Below are positions 1 through 6,481 of a stretch of DNA of 8,070 bases, in pieces. The position numbers were made by a program, and so were the translations under genes. This DNA is from Chloroflexota bacterium (lineage in GTDB: Bacteria > Chloroflexota > Anaerolineae > Promineifilales > Promineifilaceae). Location: NCBI GenBank assembly GCA_024640485.1, contig JAHEEY010000211.1, forward strand, positions 1 to 8,070. The letters are read 5' to 3'. The notes below the pieces were generated by a model that saw nothing but the letters and a program-made list of their open reading frames with translations, was not told the DNA's origin and made no database searches. Numbering within the stretch: the first letter of the stretch is position 1; the number at the start of each line of letters is the position of its first letter.

Positions 1-1
1 A

Positions 2-1549
2 GGGGAAAACGGGCGCATCGTCTATTTTGGCAATGGGGACGGCAAGCTGTACGCGCTGAACGCCGACACCGGCCGGAGGCGCTGGTCGTATGACAGTACC
101 GGCGCCGGAGGGGCGTCGCCCGACCGGAATGACATGAACGGATCGCCGGCGTTAGGGGAAAGCGGCATCTACCTGGGCGGCGAGCACGGCCAGCTCTGGT
201 ATCTGCCCTATGATTACCCGCTGCACCATCCCGAAGATCCAAGAGGTTGCAGCGATGCCAGCGAAGATCTGCCCCCGGAGACGGCGGCCCTTTACTACGT
301 ATCGCCCGGTGGGCGGGCCCAGCCGCAGATGCCGCCGACGCTGCCTTCGGCAAGCCTATTTTGCTTCAAACTGCTGGTCAGGGACAAGGGCAGGACTGTG
401 CCGGCCCGGTTCTTCAACGCCCCTTTCTTCAAGAACCCAGGGGCGCTGCGGATCAGCCTCGATCCCCCGGTTCCGTTTCAGTGGCAGCAATCTGGGGACG
501 GTAAATATCTCTATATCATCCCGGATGGCTTTCTGGAGCCAGGGCAGCGCTACCAGCTGTCCATCGACGCCAGCTATTATCGGGGCGGGCTCAGCATCGG
601 CAATCTGACCATTGGCGGGCGCAAATCGGGGCAGCTCAGCCAGCTGTTCACCTTTGACGCCGAGCATCCGGGGGAAAGGGGGCTGCCGCTGGGCATCGGC
701 GAGCAGCGGACAACCGCCTTCGAGTGGACCCGGCTGGCAGTTCCCATCCCGACGATGCTGCCCAGCCTGAACCAGATCGGCTTTGATTACATGAACTGGC
801 TGATCGGACCGGTACTCATCGCGCCCCCAGATGCCGAAGGTGCCGGGAAAGCGATCCTGTGGGCGATAGGCGCCCAGCGAAACCGGGACGGTGAGCTGGT
901 AGTGGATACCGGTACCGATTTCAGGCTGCCGCTGAGCGGCCATTACCGGCATGACGCCTTCATCTTGTCCAATCACGCTTTCAAGATGGCTATCACCGGT
1001 ATTCCCATCACCTTCAATATCTTCCAGATTCGGGGCCGGCTGGGTCCTGATCTGCGGCTCCTTCCCGGCGCCCGGGCATACGCGGAGACAGAAGTGCTGT
1101 CGATCCCCACCTTCGGTATTCCCATGGTTATCGCCGGGCTGGCCAACAACATTTGGCGCAAGCTGGTGGCGATGGCCACCTACACCACCCAACCGGTTCC
1201 AGACGATGCCGGCGCCAGCCAGAGGCCAGCCGGACTCACCGTGGAATCAGTCGCATTTCATCCACCCGCTGGAGATCGTGACGGCTCGGTTGTCGCCAAT
1301 ATCGATGTTGAGGCGGGCAGCCGCTATCCCAATGAACAGCATATCGGCGCTATCTTGCTGGTTGATACCCAGGAGATGGAGGTGGTGAATCTCGATTATC
1401 ACCAATGTCTGCGGCAGGCAGCCGACCAGCGGGGTAATCTGCGCCAAATAACCCTAAATGTTCCCAAGGGATCCCGGCTGCCGGCCCATCTGACTGCGTT
1501 CGTGATGCTAGATCTATTTCCCATTCACCAAACGAGGCTGGAACTCTAA
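2..1549 (+). CDS. PQQ-like beta-propeller protein with Ig-like region, 5'-truncated by window edge
   Basis: The frame is open from base 2, so the gene starts before the window; 515 residues are visible. The first 70 or so residues are the end of a PQQ/quinoprotein-like beta-propeller: the segment VYFGNGDGKLYALNADTG followed by RRRWSY is a textbook blade, and IYLGGEHGQLWYL starts another. Residues about 110-200 (ALRISLDPP, then YLYIIPDGFLEPGQRYQLSID) resemble an SbsA-type bacterial Ig-like domain. The remaining 300 residues are beta-rich, without cofactor or catalytic motifs that I recognise. Such proteins are usually exported or surface-attached binding or scaffold proteins; the signal peptide, if any, lies outside the window. 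An ATG at 134 is internal to the propeller and is not a credible start. The stop (1547-1549) overlaps the start of the symporter by one base, so the two are probably co-translated. The propeller call is firm, the function is unknown and the Ig-like call is moderate. Confidence 0.8.
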   Translation, partial: GENGRIVYFGNGDGKLYALNADTGRRRWSYDSTGAGGASPDRNDMNGSPALGESGIYLGGEHGQLWYLPYDYPLHHPEDPRGCSDASEDLPPETAALYYVSPGGRAQPQMPPTLPSASLFCFKLLVRDKGRTVPARFFNAPFFKNPGALRISLDPPVPFQWQQSGDGKYLYIIPDGFLEPGQRYQLSIDASYYRGGLSIGNLTIGGRKSGQLSQLFTFDAEHPGERGLPLGIGEQRTTAFEWTRLAVPIPTMLPSLNQIGFDYMNWLIGPVLIAPPDAEGAGKAILWAIGAQRNRDGELVVDTGTDFRLPLSGHYRHDAFILSNHAFKMAITGIPITFNIFQIRGRLGPDLRLLPGARAYAETEVLSIPTFGIPMVIAGLANNIWRKLVAMATYTTQPVPDDAGASQRPAGLTVESVAFHPPAGDRDGSVVANIDVEAGSRYPNEQHIGAILLVDTQEMEVVNLDYHQCLRQAADQRGNLRQITLNVPKGSRLPAHLTAFVMLDLFPIHQTRLEL

Positions 1550-2907
1550 TGTCCCAAGAACAGAAGAAGAAGCTGCCCATTTCATTCAAACTGCTTTTCA
1601 GCACTGGCGACCTGACCACCAATTCGTTTCAGGCGATCATTCTCTTCTACCAGCTCTACTTTCTGACCGATATCGCCGGTTTAAGGCCCAGCTACGCCGC
1701 CTGGGCCATCGCTGCCGGACGGCTTTGGGACGCGGTCAACGATCCATTGTTCGGCATCCTCTCGGATCGAATACGGAGCCGCTACGGCAGGCGGCGGGTG
1801 CTGCTGCTGTACGGCGCGGTGCCGCTGGGGCTGGCCTTCATGCTGATGTGGTCGATTCCCGAAGCGTCCCAGGCGGCGCTGGCGGTCTACTATACCGTTA
1901 CCTTTATCTTGTTTGACACTTGCTACACCGCCGTTCATGTCGGCTATAACGCCCTTACCCCAGAGATCACCAAAGATTACGATGAACGCAGCTCACTGAA
2001 CGGGTACCGCATGTTCTTTGGACTGGTGGGGTCATTGGGAGCCATCATCATGGCCACCTTGCTGGCTGATATGGTGGCTGATCCGCGGCAGCTTTTCCTG
2101 GCCATCGGCATTGGCTTGGGGCTGTTCAATATCATCCCGCCGCTGGTGGTCTTCAAGATAACCGGCGACTACCGTACCCAGCTTGACGGCAAGCCGCTGT
2201 CCCCCCTGGCCTCTTTTCGGGAGACGGTCAAGAATGAAGCGTTCCAGAAGGTGATGGGGCTGTATTTGTTCGGTTGGACCACCGCCAGCATCATGGCGGC
2301 GGTGCTGGTCTATTTCGCCAACTACTACCTGCTGGTGCCGGAGCAGGCTAACTACTACGTTTTGGCGGCCCAGGGCTCGGCAATTCTGTTCATTCCGGTA
2401 GTGGTGCTGATGGCCAAGCGGCTGGACAAGCGGCGCACGTTTATCATCAATAATATCGTCTGGATTGTGCTGCTTATGCTCCTGTTCTGGGTGCGGCCGG
2501 CCCAATCGGGCCTGGTCTATCTGTTGGCCGCGCTGGCAGGGCTGGGAATCGCTACCATCTATGTCATCCCGTGGGCGATGATCCCCGACATCATAGAAGA
2601 TGATCAGCTGAAGACTGGTCAGCGCCGCGAAGGCGCCTACTATGCCCTGGTCTCTTTCTTTCAGAAATTGGGCACCGGGATCGCCCTGTGGAGCATGGGC
2701 CAGGCACTCGAGGCCTCCGGTTATCTGAGCCCCACGGCTGGCCAGCCGCTGCCGGTCCAGACCGGTCCGGCGATCCTGGCGATCCGGCTGTTCATGAGCA
2801 TCGTGCCGGCGCTGCTGCTGCTGGTTGCCATCGCCTTTGCCTGGGGGTATCCGCTGTCCAGGGAAAAGCACCGGGAGCTGTTGGCCCAGCTGGAGCTGGA
2901 AAGGTGA
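1549..2907 (+). CDS. GPH-family (MelB-like, MFS) sugar:cation symporter
   Basis: This is a complete 452-residue inner-membrane protein of about 12 hydrophobic segments, the usual size for the glycoside-pentoside-hexuronide:cation symporter family (MFS_2). The diagnostic block GRLWDAVNDPLFGILSDR starts at residue 57, followed by RSRYGRRR. D61, N64 and D65 keep the spacing of the MelB cation-site residues D55, N58 and D59, and D123 in LFDTCYTAV sits where MelB has D124. By eye the coupling site therefore looks intact, suggesting Na+ or H+ symport. The family motif YNALTPEITKDYDERSSLNGYR region (133-154) is also present. A second family block, WAMIPDIIEDDQLKTGQRREG, lies in the C-terminal half. 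Translation starts inside the stop of the upstream propeller gene (TAATG), with GAGG at 1534-1537 as a probable ribosome site. The substrate is probably a glycoside, pentose or uronide but cannot be told from this sequence. Confidence 0.92.
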   Translation: MSQEQKKKLPISFKLLFSTGDLTTNSFQAIILFYQLYFLTDIAGLRPSYAAWAIAAGRLWDAVNDPLFGILSDRIRSRYGRRRVLLLYGAVPLGLAFMLMWSIPEASQAALAVYYTVTFILFDTCYTAVHVGYNALTPEITKDYDERSSLNGYRMFFGLVGSLGAIIMATLLADMVADPRQLFLAIGIGLGLFNIIPPLVVFKITGDYRTQLDGKPLSPLASFRETVKNEAFQKVMGLYLFGWTTASIMAAVLVYFANYYLLVPEQANYYVLAAQGSAILFIPVVVLMAKRLDKRRTFIINNIVWIVLLMLLFWVRPAQSGLVYLLAALAGLGIATIYVIPWAMIPDIIEDDQLKTGQRREGAYYALVSFFQKLGTGIALWSMGQALEASGYLSPTAGQPLPVQTGPAILAIRLFMSIVPALLLLVAIAFAWGYPLSREKHRELLAQLELER

Positions 2908-2927
2908 CCATCAGCCAGGAGGATGCA

Positions 2928-3023
2928 ATGACCGCTGGCATCCAGATGGGGCGTCAGCCGAAGGAGTTTGGGGGGATTAGAATAGTGCCAACGGCTGCTC
3001 GCCGAAACCGTAGCGGAATCTGA
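2928..3023 (+). other. Short ORF behind a perfect Shine-Dalgarno; possible start of a truncated gene
   Basis: A perfect AGGAGG (2917-2922) lies 5 nt before an ATG at 2928, 20 nt after the symporter stop, exactly what the next gene of the operon would look like. The frame runs only 31 codons (MTAGIQMGRQPKEFGGIRI, then VPTAARRNRSGI) to a TGA at 3021-3023. It overlaps the 3' end of ecfT on the other strand by 47 bases. I recognise no family. It could be the stump of a gene lost when the ECF cluster came to lie here, a genuine small peptide, or a chance signal. The second half, antisense to ecfT coding sequence, is unlikely to be native protein. Confidence 0.25.
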
Positions 3024-3783
3024 GGTAGGTGAAGCTTATCAGCAGCAGCAGCAGGAGCCCGGTCATACCATAGTCCCAACGGCGAAAATGGAGCTGGACC
3101 AGGGTGGTCCGTGTTACGTGCGGTTTGCCGTACCCCCGCGCTTCCAGCGCCGTGGCCAGCTGCCCGCTGTCTCGCAGCGAGCTGATGATCATGGCCACAA
3201 ATATAGGCATCATGACCCGCACCCGCTTGAAGCCGGTGTGCTGCTGGATGTTCAGCCCCCGGGCCTGCTGAGCTTCTGATATCAAAGTGAAGGTCCCCTG
3301 GAATGTGGGGATATAGCGCAGCGCCAGCGCCAGCACCAGCCCCCACTCATGCCGCAGCCCCAGCCGGACCATGCTTTGCACCAAATCGGCCTGGGAGGTG
3401 GTGTACAGCCAGGCAAAGACGGCCAGGGCCATGGTCAAGATGCGCAGCGCCAGCACCGTTCCCTGAGCCAGCCCGATCTTGGTGATCTCTACTACCCAGA
3501 ATGAAAGTATCGGGTCACCTTCCGGGTAGAAGATGGTTCGCAGGATCATCATCAGCAGCCCCACCGGCAGCAGCGTCTTCAGGATGAACCCCAGCTTTGA
3601 GGGCGGCGTGCCTGCCGACCAATGGAGCGCCAGCAGCAGCAGCAGGGCGCCCAGCATCAGCCATAGATTTTGGAAAAGGATCAGCAGAAACAGGGTGGTC
3701 GCTACAAACAGCAGTTTCACACGAGGGTCGGTGCGGTGCAGCCAGCTGCCTCCGGGCAGATAGAAGTTAACAGATACAGACAT
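2977..3783 (-). CDS. ecfT: ECF transporter transmembrane (T) component, EcfT
   Basis: This is a 268-residue membrane protein, normal for EcfT, the coupling subunit that joins the substrate-binding S component to the two ATPase domains in energy-coupling-factor importers. The N-terminus has the typical HRTDPRVKLLF motif (residues 16-26) followed by strongly hydrophobic segments. The cytoplasmic coupling helices carry both conserved Ala-Arg-Gly motifs: AQQARGLN (171-178) and ALEARGYG (212-219). These helices end in the arginines that dock into the ATPase grooves. A final hydrophobic stretch (TGLLLLLLISFTYLRF) precedes the C-terminus. It starts 2 nt after the ecfA stop, so it is the third gene of an ecfS-ecfA-ecfT operon and is likely translationally coupled. 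I see no clear terminator after the stop, where it converges on the symporter gene 69 bp away. Family assignment is secure; the transported vitamin or ion is set by the S component. Confidence 0.93.
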   Translation of the reverse strand: MSVSVNFYLPGGSWLHRTDPRVKLLFVATTLFLLILFQNLWLMLGALLLLLALHWSAGTPPSKLGFILKTLLPVGLLMMILRTIFYPEGDPILSFWVVEITKIGLAQGTVLALRILTMALAVFAWLYTTSQADLVQSMVRLGLRHEWGLVLALALRYIPTFQGTFTLISEAQQARGLNIQQHTGFKRVRVMMPIFVAMIISSLRDSGQLATALEARGYGKPHVTRTTLVQLHFRRWDYGMTGLLLLLLISFTYLRFRYGFGEQPLALF

Positions 3784-3785
3784 GG

Positions 3786-5549
3786 TTAGTCAGCCTGCTC
3801 CCGTCCGCTGCCCTCAGCCGCCGGGATATCGCCGTGGCTCAAGCGGCTGCACAACTCCCCCACGGAAATGACGTTTTCCGGCAGCCCCAGCTGCCGACCC
3901 AGCCAGCTGATCTGGGGCGCCTCCAGCTGGGTACTCTTCAGCAGATCGTCCCGTTGGAAGATGCGGCGGGTGGGTTCGTAGGCCAGCAGCCGTCCCTGGT
4001 GCAGCAGGGCAGCAGTGGGTACGTGGCGGGCGACCAGCCGCATGTCATGGCTGATGATGATAATCGTACGCCCCTTTTGGTTAAGCTTCTTGAGAATAGC
4101 CATCAGCTCGTCGGTATTGCGCTGGTCCAGGCCGCTGGTCGGTTCATCCAGGATCAGGACGTCCGTCTGCATCGCCACTACTGCCGCCACGGTCACCTTG
4201 CGCCGCAGCCCGAAGCTCAGCAGCGCCGGCTGCAGCTCGGCATAAGGCTGCAGCCCAAACTGGTCCAACGTCTCCTCCACCTGCTGATTGACACGGCCTT
4301 CCGCCAGACCCAGGTTGCGCGGGCCGGCGGCGATCTCTTCTCTCACGGTGGCGCTGAAAATCATGTGGTCTGGGTTCTGAAAGACGAAGCCGACTGTTCG
4401 GGCCAGTTCCGCCACCGGGCTGCCGGCGATATCCTCCCCGTTGAGCTGCACGCTTCCCCGGCTGGGGCGCAGCAAGCCGTTCAGGTGTTTGACCAGGGTG
4501 GTTTTCCCAGAGCCGTTCTGGCCCAAGACCGCCAGATACTCCCCTTTGTAAATCGACATCGAGACATCGTTCAACGCGTAATGCTGGTGGGTGTAGTTGT
4601 AGGTCAGATTCGCCAGCTTGAATAATGGCGCTGCCTCGCTGGCAGCGCCATTGGCTGGTCCGGCTGTTTCGGAGCCGGGTGCACTGGGAGAGATGGGCAT
4701 TTCTCGCAGCGCGTGCTGCGCCTCGTCTACCTGGGTAAACGCGAAATCGGTGCCCAGCTTCTGATTGAGGCAGTCGGACAGCTGGCTCACTTGAGGCACC
4801 TGCAGCCCCATATGGTTGAGCTGCCGGGTGGGGGAGAACACCTTCTCCGGCGGCCCATCCAGCGCCACCTTTCCTTCGTATAGCACCACAACTCGTTGGG
4901 CAAAGGCGGCGATCTTCTCGCTTTCGTGAGACACCATGATGATGGTGATCCCTTCCTGTTTGCGCAGCGCGTCGACGGCAGCGAAGACCTCCCGCTTGCC
5001 CTGGGGGTCGAGATTTGCTGTGGGTTCATCCAGCACCAGCACCGGCGGCTTCATCGCCAGGATGGCGGCGATGGCCACCCGCTGCTTCTGCCCGCCGGAC
5101 AGCTCGAACGGGGATCGCTGCCGGAGGCCGCTCATCCCCACAGTCTCCAACGCCCAATCAATGCGCTGGTGCATTTCCGAGCGCGGCAGCCCCATGGTCT
5201 CAAGCCCGAAGGCAACCTCCGACTCCACGGTCATATTGAACAGCTGGGTATCGGGCTTCTGAAAGACCAGGCCAACGGTGTGGGCCAGCTCGGCGACCGG
5301 CGTCCGTTTGCTGTCCAGCCCGTTGACCCGCACGCTGCCCCGAATGGCGCCGCCGGTTGATTGGGGCACAATCCCGTTCAGTGCCATGCACAGGGTGCTT
5401 TTGCCCTCGCCTGTCGGTCCCATCACGGCGATGAATTCGCCGGCGCGAATCACCAGATCAATCCCGCGTAGAACCCAATTGGGATCTGAACCCGGCAGAA
5501 TCGACGGGTATGCGTAATGCAGGTTTTCAATGGTGATGATGGGATACAA
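3786..5549 (-). CDS. ecfA: Fused two-domain ECF ATPase (EcfA-EcfA'), cytoplasmic energising subunit
   Basis: Two ABC ATPase domains lie in one chain of 587 residues if the TTG at 5549 is the start. Domain 1: Walker A GPTGEGKST (44-52), Q-loop Q97, signature LSGGQ (150-154), Walker B LVLDEP with E175, switch H208. Domain 2: Walker A GQNGSGKTT (343-351), Q-loop Q391, Walker B LILDEP with E469, switch H501, but the signature is LSFGL (444-448), so one ATP site is probably impaired. A Ser/Pro/Ala-rich linker (about 285-308) joins the halves. It powers import together with EcfT and EcfS. Start choice: the frame stays open to 5711, but that extension overlaps ecfS and reads as Cys/Trp/Arg-rich noise. 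No ATG exists between the ecfS stop and the first beta strand (ITIENLHYAYP), so TTG 5549, 19 nt after ecfS, is preferred; CTG 5564 or GTG inside ecfS are alternatives. No strong ribosome site is visible, consistent with coupling to ecfS. The fused-ATPase layout recalls YkoD of the YkoEDC importer. Confidence 0.93.
   Translation of the reverse strand: MYPIITIENLHYAYPSILPGSDPNWVLRGIDLVIRAGEFIAVMGPTGEGKSTLCMALNGIVPQSTGGAIRGSVRVNGLDSKRTPVAELAHTVGLVFQKPDTQLFNMTVESEVAFGLETMGLPRSEMHQRIDWALETVGMSGLRQRSPFELSGGQKQRVAIAAILAMKPPVLVLDEPTANLDPQGKREVFAAVDALRKQEGITIIMVSHESEKIAAFAQRVVVLYEGKVALDGPPEKVFSPTRQLNHMGLQVPQVSQLSDCLNQKLGTDFAFTQVDEAQHALREMPISPSAPGSETAGPANGAASEAAPLFKLANLTYNYTHQHYALNDVSMSIYKGEYLAVLGQNGSGKTTLVKHLNGLLRPSRGSVQLNGEDIAGSPVAELARTVGFVFQNPDHMIFSATVREEIAAGPRNLGLAEGRVNQQVEETLDQFGLQPYAELQPALLSFGLRRKVTVAAVVAMQTDVLILDEPTSGLDQRNTDELMAILKKLNQKGRTIIIISHDMRLVARHVPTAALLHQGRLLAYEPTRRIFQRDDLLKSTQLEAPQISWLGRQLGLPENVISVGELCSRLSHGDIPAAEGSGREQAD
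4624..4652. repeat. Perfect 12-bp inverted repeat with 5-nt loop inside the ecfA linker
   Basis: AATGGCGCTGCC (4624-4635), loop TCGCT, then GGCAGCGCCATT (4641-4652): every one of the 12 pairs matches. On the ecfA message it lies within the codons for the low-complexity linker between the two ABC domains (ANGAASEAAPL). The stem is GC-rich and would form a stable mRNA hairpin. It is not followed by a U-run, so it is not an intrinsic terminator. Confidence 0.85.
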
Positions 5550-5568
5550 GTTGGTAATTGCCAGCCGT

Positions 5569-6090
5569 TTACAGCTCTTCGAATTTCGGCGCTTCGCCCA
5601 GTTGGTCGATCTGCGGGAAGGCACGGCGGACCAGTTGGAACAGCAGCAGGCCCAGCAGCCCCAATCCCACCTGGAACAGGTTAAAGGGAAGCTCTGCCGC
5701 CGCGCCGGCAAAGCCGAAACCGTAAATAGTCGCCTCGCCCAGGAAGTAGACCGCTGCCAAAGAGAGACCGCCGGCGATCCAGGCCAGAAAATGGGCGTTG
5801 CTGCCTTTCTTCCAGCCGATCAGGCCGGCAATAACCCCCAGGCTGCCGTGAGCCAGGAAAGTCAGCGGTGCGAAGCTGCCGTAGCCCAGGGCCAAGTCGG
5901 CGATAGCGGCGCCCACGGCGGCTGAAACGCCGCCGACAATCGGCCCAAATGCCAGGGCGATGAAAATCTCGGCGATGGCGCCGGGGTGGGTGAATCCGCC
6001 AGTGGCAGCAATAGGAACCGGTATTGATGAGACCAATACCGCTACAATGGCGATGCCTACCGCCATCAGTGCGATGCGCTGAACTGTCAT
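5569..6090 (-). CDS. ECF transporter substrate-binding (S) component, substrate unassigned
   Basis: A small integral membrane protein of 173 residues, standard for S components, with about five to six hydrophobic segments. Characteristic stretches are FTHPGAIAEIFIALAFGPIVGG (33-54, small-residue-rich), AAIADLALGYGSFAPLTFLAHG (61-82) and AELPFNLFQVGLG (132-144). These resemble the ECF-ribofla_trS / riboflavin-type group of S subunits (Pfam PF07155-like) rather than YkoE. Position first in an S-AA-T operon means this cluster has its own dedicated S protein. Start choice: ATG 6090 directly precedes the first membrane helix (MTVQRIALMAVG) and has AAGGAG at 6104-6109. An upstream in-frame TTG at 6156 would add 22 mostly basic residues but lacks a ribosome site. 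The ligand could be riboflavin, a pyrimidine or thiamine precursor, or another vitamin; the sequence does not decide. Expression is probably controlled by the leader hairpin upstream. Confidence 0.85.
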   Translation of the reverse strand: MTVQRIALMAVGIAIVAVLVSSIPVPIAATGGFTHPGAIAEIFIALAFGPIVGGVSAAVGAAIADLALGYGSFAPLTFLAHGSLGVIAGLIGWKKGSNAHFLAWIAGGLSLAAVYFLGEATIYGFGFAGAAAELPFNLFQVGLGLLGLLLFQLVRRAFPQIDQLGEAPKFEEL

Positions 6091-6103
6091 CTTCTTGATT
6101 TTA

Positions 6104-6109
6104 CTCCTT
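6104..6109 (-). promoter_or_regulatory. Shine-Dalgarno for ecfS (decides the start)
   Basis: On the minus strand AAGGAG lies 13 nt before the ATG at 6090. The spacing is a little long, but no comparable site precedes the TTG at 6156, so this supports the shorter protein. Confidence 0.5.
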
Positions 6110-6161
6110 CGACTCGCCCTAGCAGCCAATGTGAAGGCCAAACGTTTCTTACTCAATCATG

Positions 6162-6171
6162 CCGACGTCGG
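6162..6171. promoter_or_regulatory. 10-bp palindrome CCGACGTCGG, possible operator
   Basis: A perfect palindrome in the ecfS leader between the terminator-like hairpin and the ecfS start. It could be a repressor half-site pair or the stem of a small leader hairpin; GC-rich genomes produce such words by chance, so support is weak. Confidence 0.2.
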
Positions 6172-6186
6172 TTCTTCGGCGGCTTC

Positions 6187-6224
6187 AAAAAATGCCAGCC
6201 TGGGAAGCTTCCTTTCGGCTGGCA
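6187..6224 (-). terminator. Intrinsic-terminator-like hairpin in the ecfS leader (candidate attenuator)
   Basis: Read on the minus strand: TGCCAGCC, a 16-nt loop that itself contains the palindrome GGAAGCTTCC, then GGCTGGCA followed at once by six U residues. The 8-bp stem is perfect and GC-rich and the U-tract is ideal. It lies about 97 nt before the ecfS ATG. No minus-strand gene ends upstream (the neighbouring gene is divergent), so it cannot be an ordinary end-of-gene terminator; it would stop transcription within the ecfS leader. Minus-strand GGTTGG at 6259-6254 can pair (with one G-U) with the CCAGCC of the 5' arm and is a candidate antiterminator. Confidence 0.7.
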
Positions 6225-6331
6225 GCGGTTACAAATTGACAGCTAATTGTCCCCCAACCGAGACACTCCTGCAACAGCACAGAAGCAAGCTCTTCTTCGC
6301 CACATCTTGGCCTCATTCTTCTGACGCTGGC

Positions 6332-6361
6332 TTGCCTTGTCCGCTGCTGATAACGTATGAT
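6332..6361 (+). promoter_or_regulatory. Possible sigma-70 promoter for the creatininase-SDR pair
   Basis: TTGCCT (6332-6337), 18-bp spacer, TATGAT (6356-6361). The -10 element differs from consensus at one position and the -35 at two. Transcription would start near 6368, giving a leader of about 120 nt. A perfect TTGACA at 6236-6241 has no matching -10 and is less likely. Confidence 0.3.
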
Positions 6362-6475
6362 TGTCGCTGTCATAGAGGACGGCTGCCGAGCTAATTGGGA
6401 CGGCTTCGCGGGTTACGGGCGCCAACACCGGCGGCCATCCTCTCTTACCTTAATCACATTCTGACATAACCCGAC

Positions 6476-6481
6476 GAGGAG
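6476..6481 (+). promoter_or_regulatory. Shine-Dalgarno GAGGAG for the creatininase-family gene
   Basis: GAGGAG sits 5 nt before the ATG at 6487 and fixes that start; no other start in frame lies nearby upstream. Confidence 0.7.

Noticed and set aside
3036..3056. CAG/GCAGCA-type trinucleotide runs (also near 3629-3650)
   Set aside because: They are leucine codons of ecfT membrane segments read on the opposite strand, not a repeat element.
3834..4625. 263-codon plus-strand frame opposite ecfA (and similar long frames opposite the other genes)
   Set aside because: Shadow frames of high-GC coding sequence; the opposite strand carries intact ABC ATPase motifs throughout.
6236..6241. Perfect TTGACA on the plus strand
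   Set aside because: No -10-like hexamer at 16-18 bp downstream, so not called as a promoter.
6095..6394. 99-codon plus-strand open frame in the intergenic region
   Set aside because: No ribosome site, residue composition unlike a protein, no recognisable family, and it runs through the terminator hairpin and palindrome that belong to the ecfS leader.
6241..6397. Nine-base direct repeat AGCTAATTG at 6241-6249 and 6389-6397
   Set aside because: Short, only two copies 148 bp apart with unlike flanks; could be chance.
6185..6428. Two minus-strand frames of 61-62 codons upstream of ecfS, considered as leader peptides
   Set aside because: No clear ribosome site and no run of regulatory codons; they overlap each other in different frames and one crosses the terminator stem.
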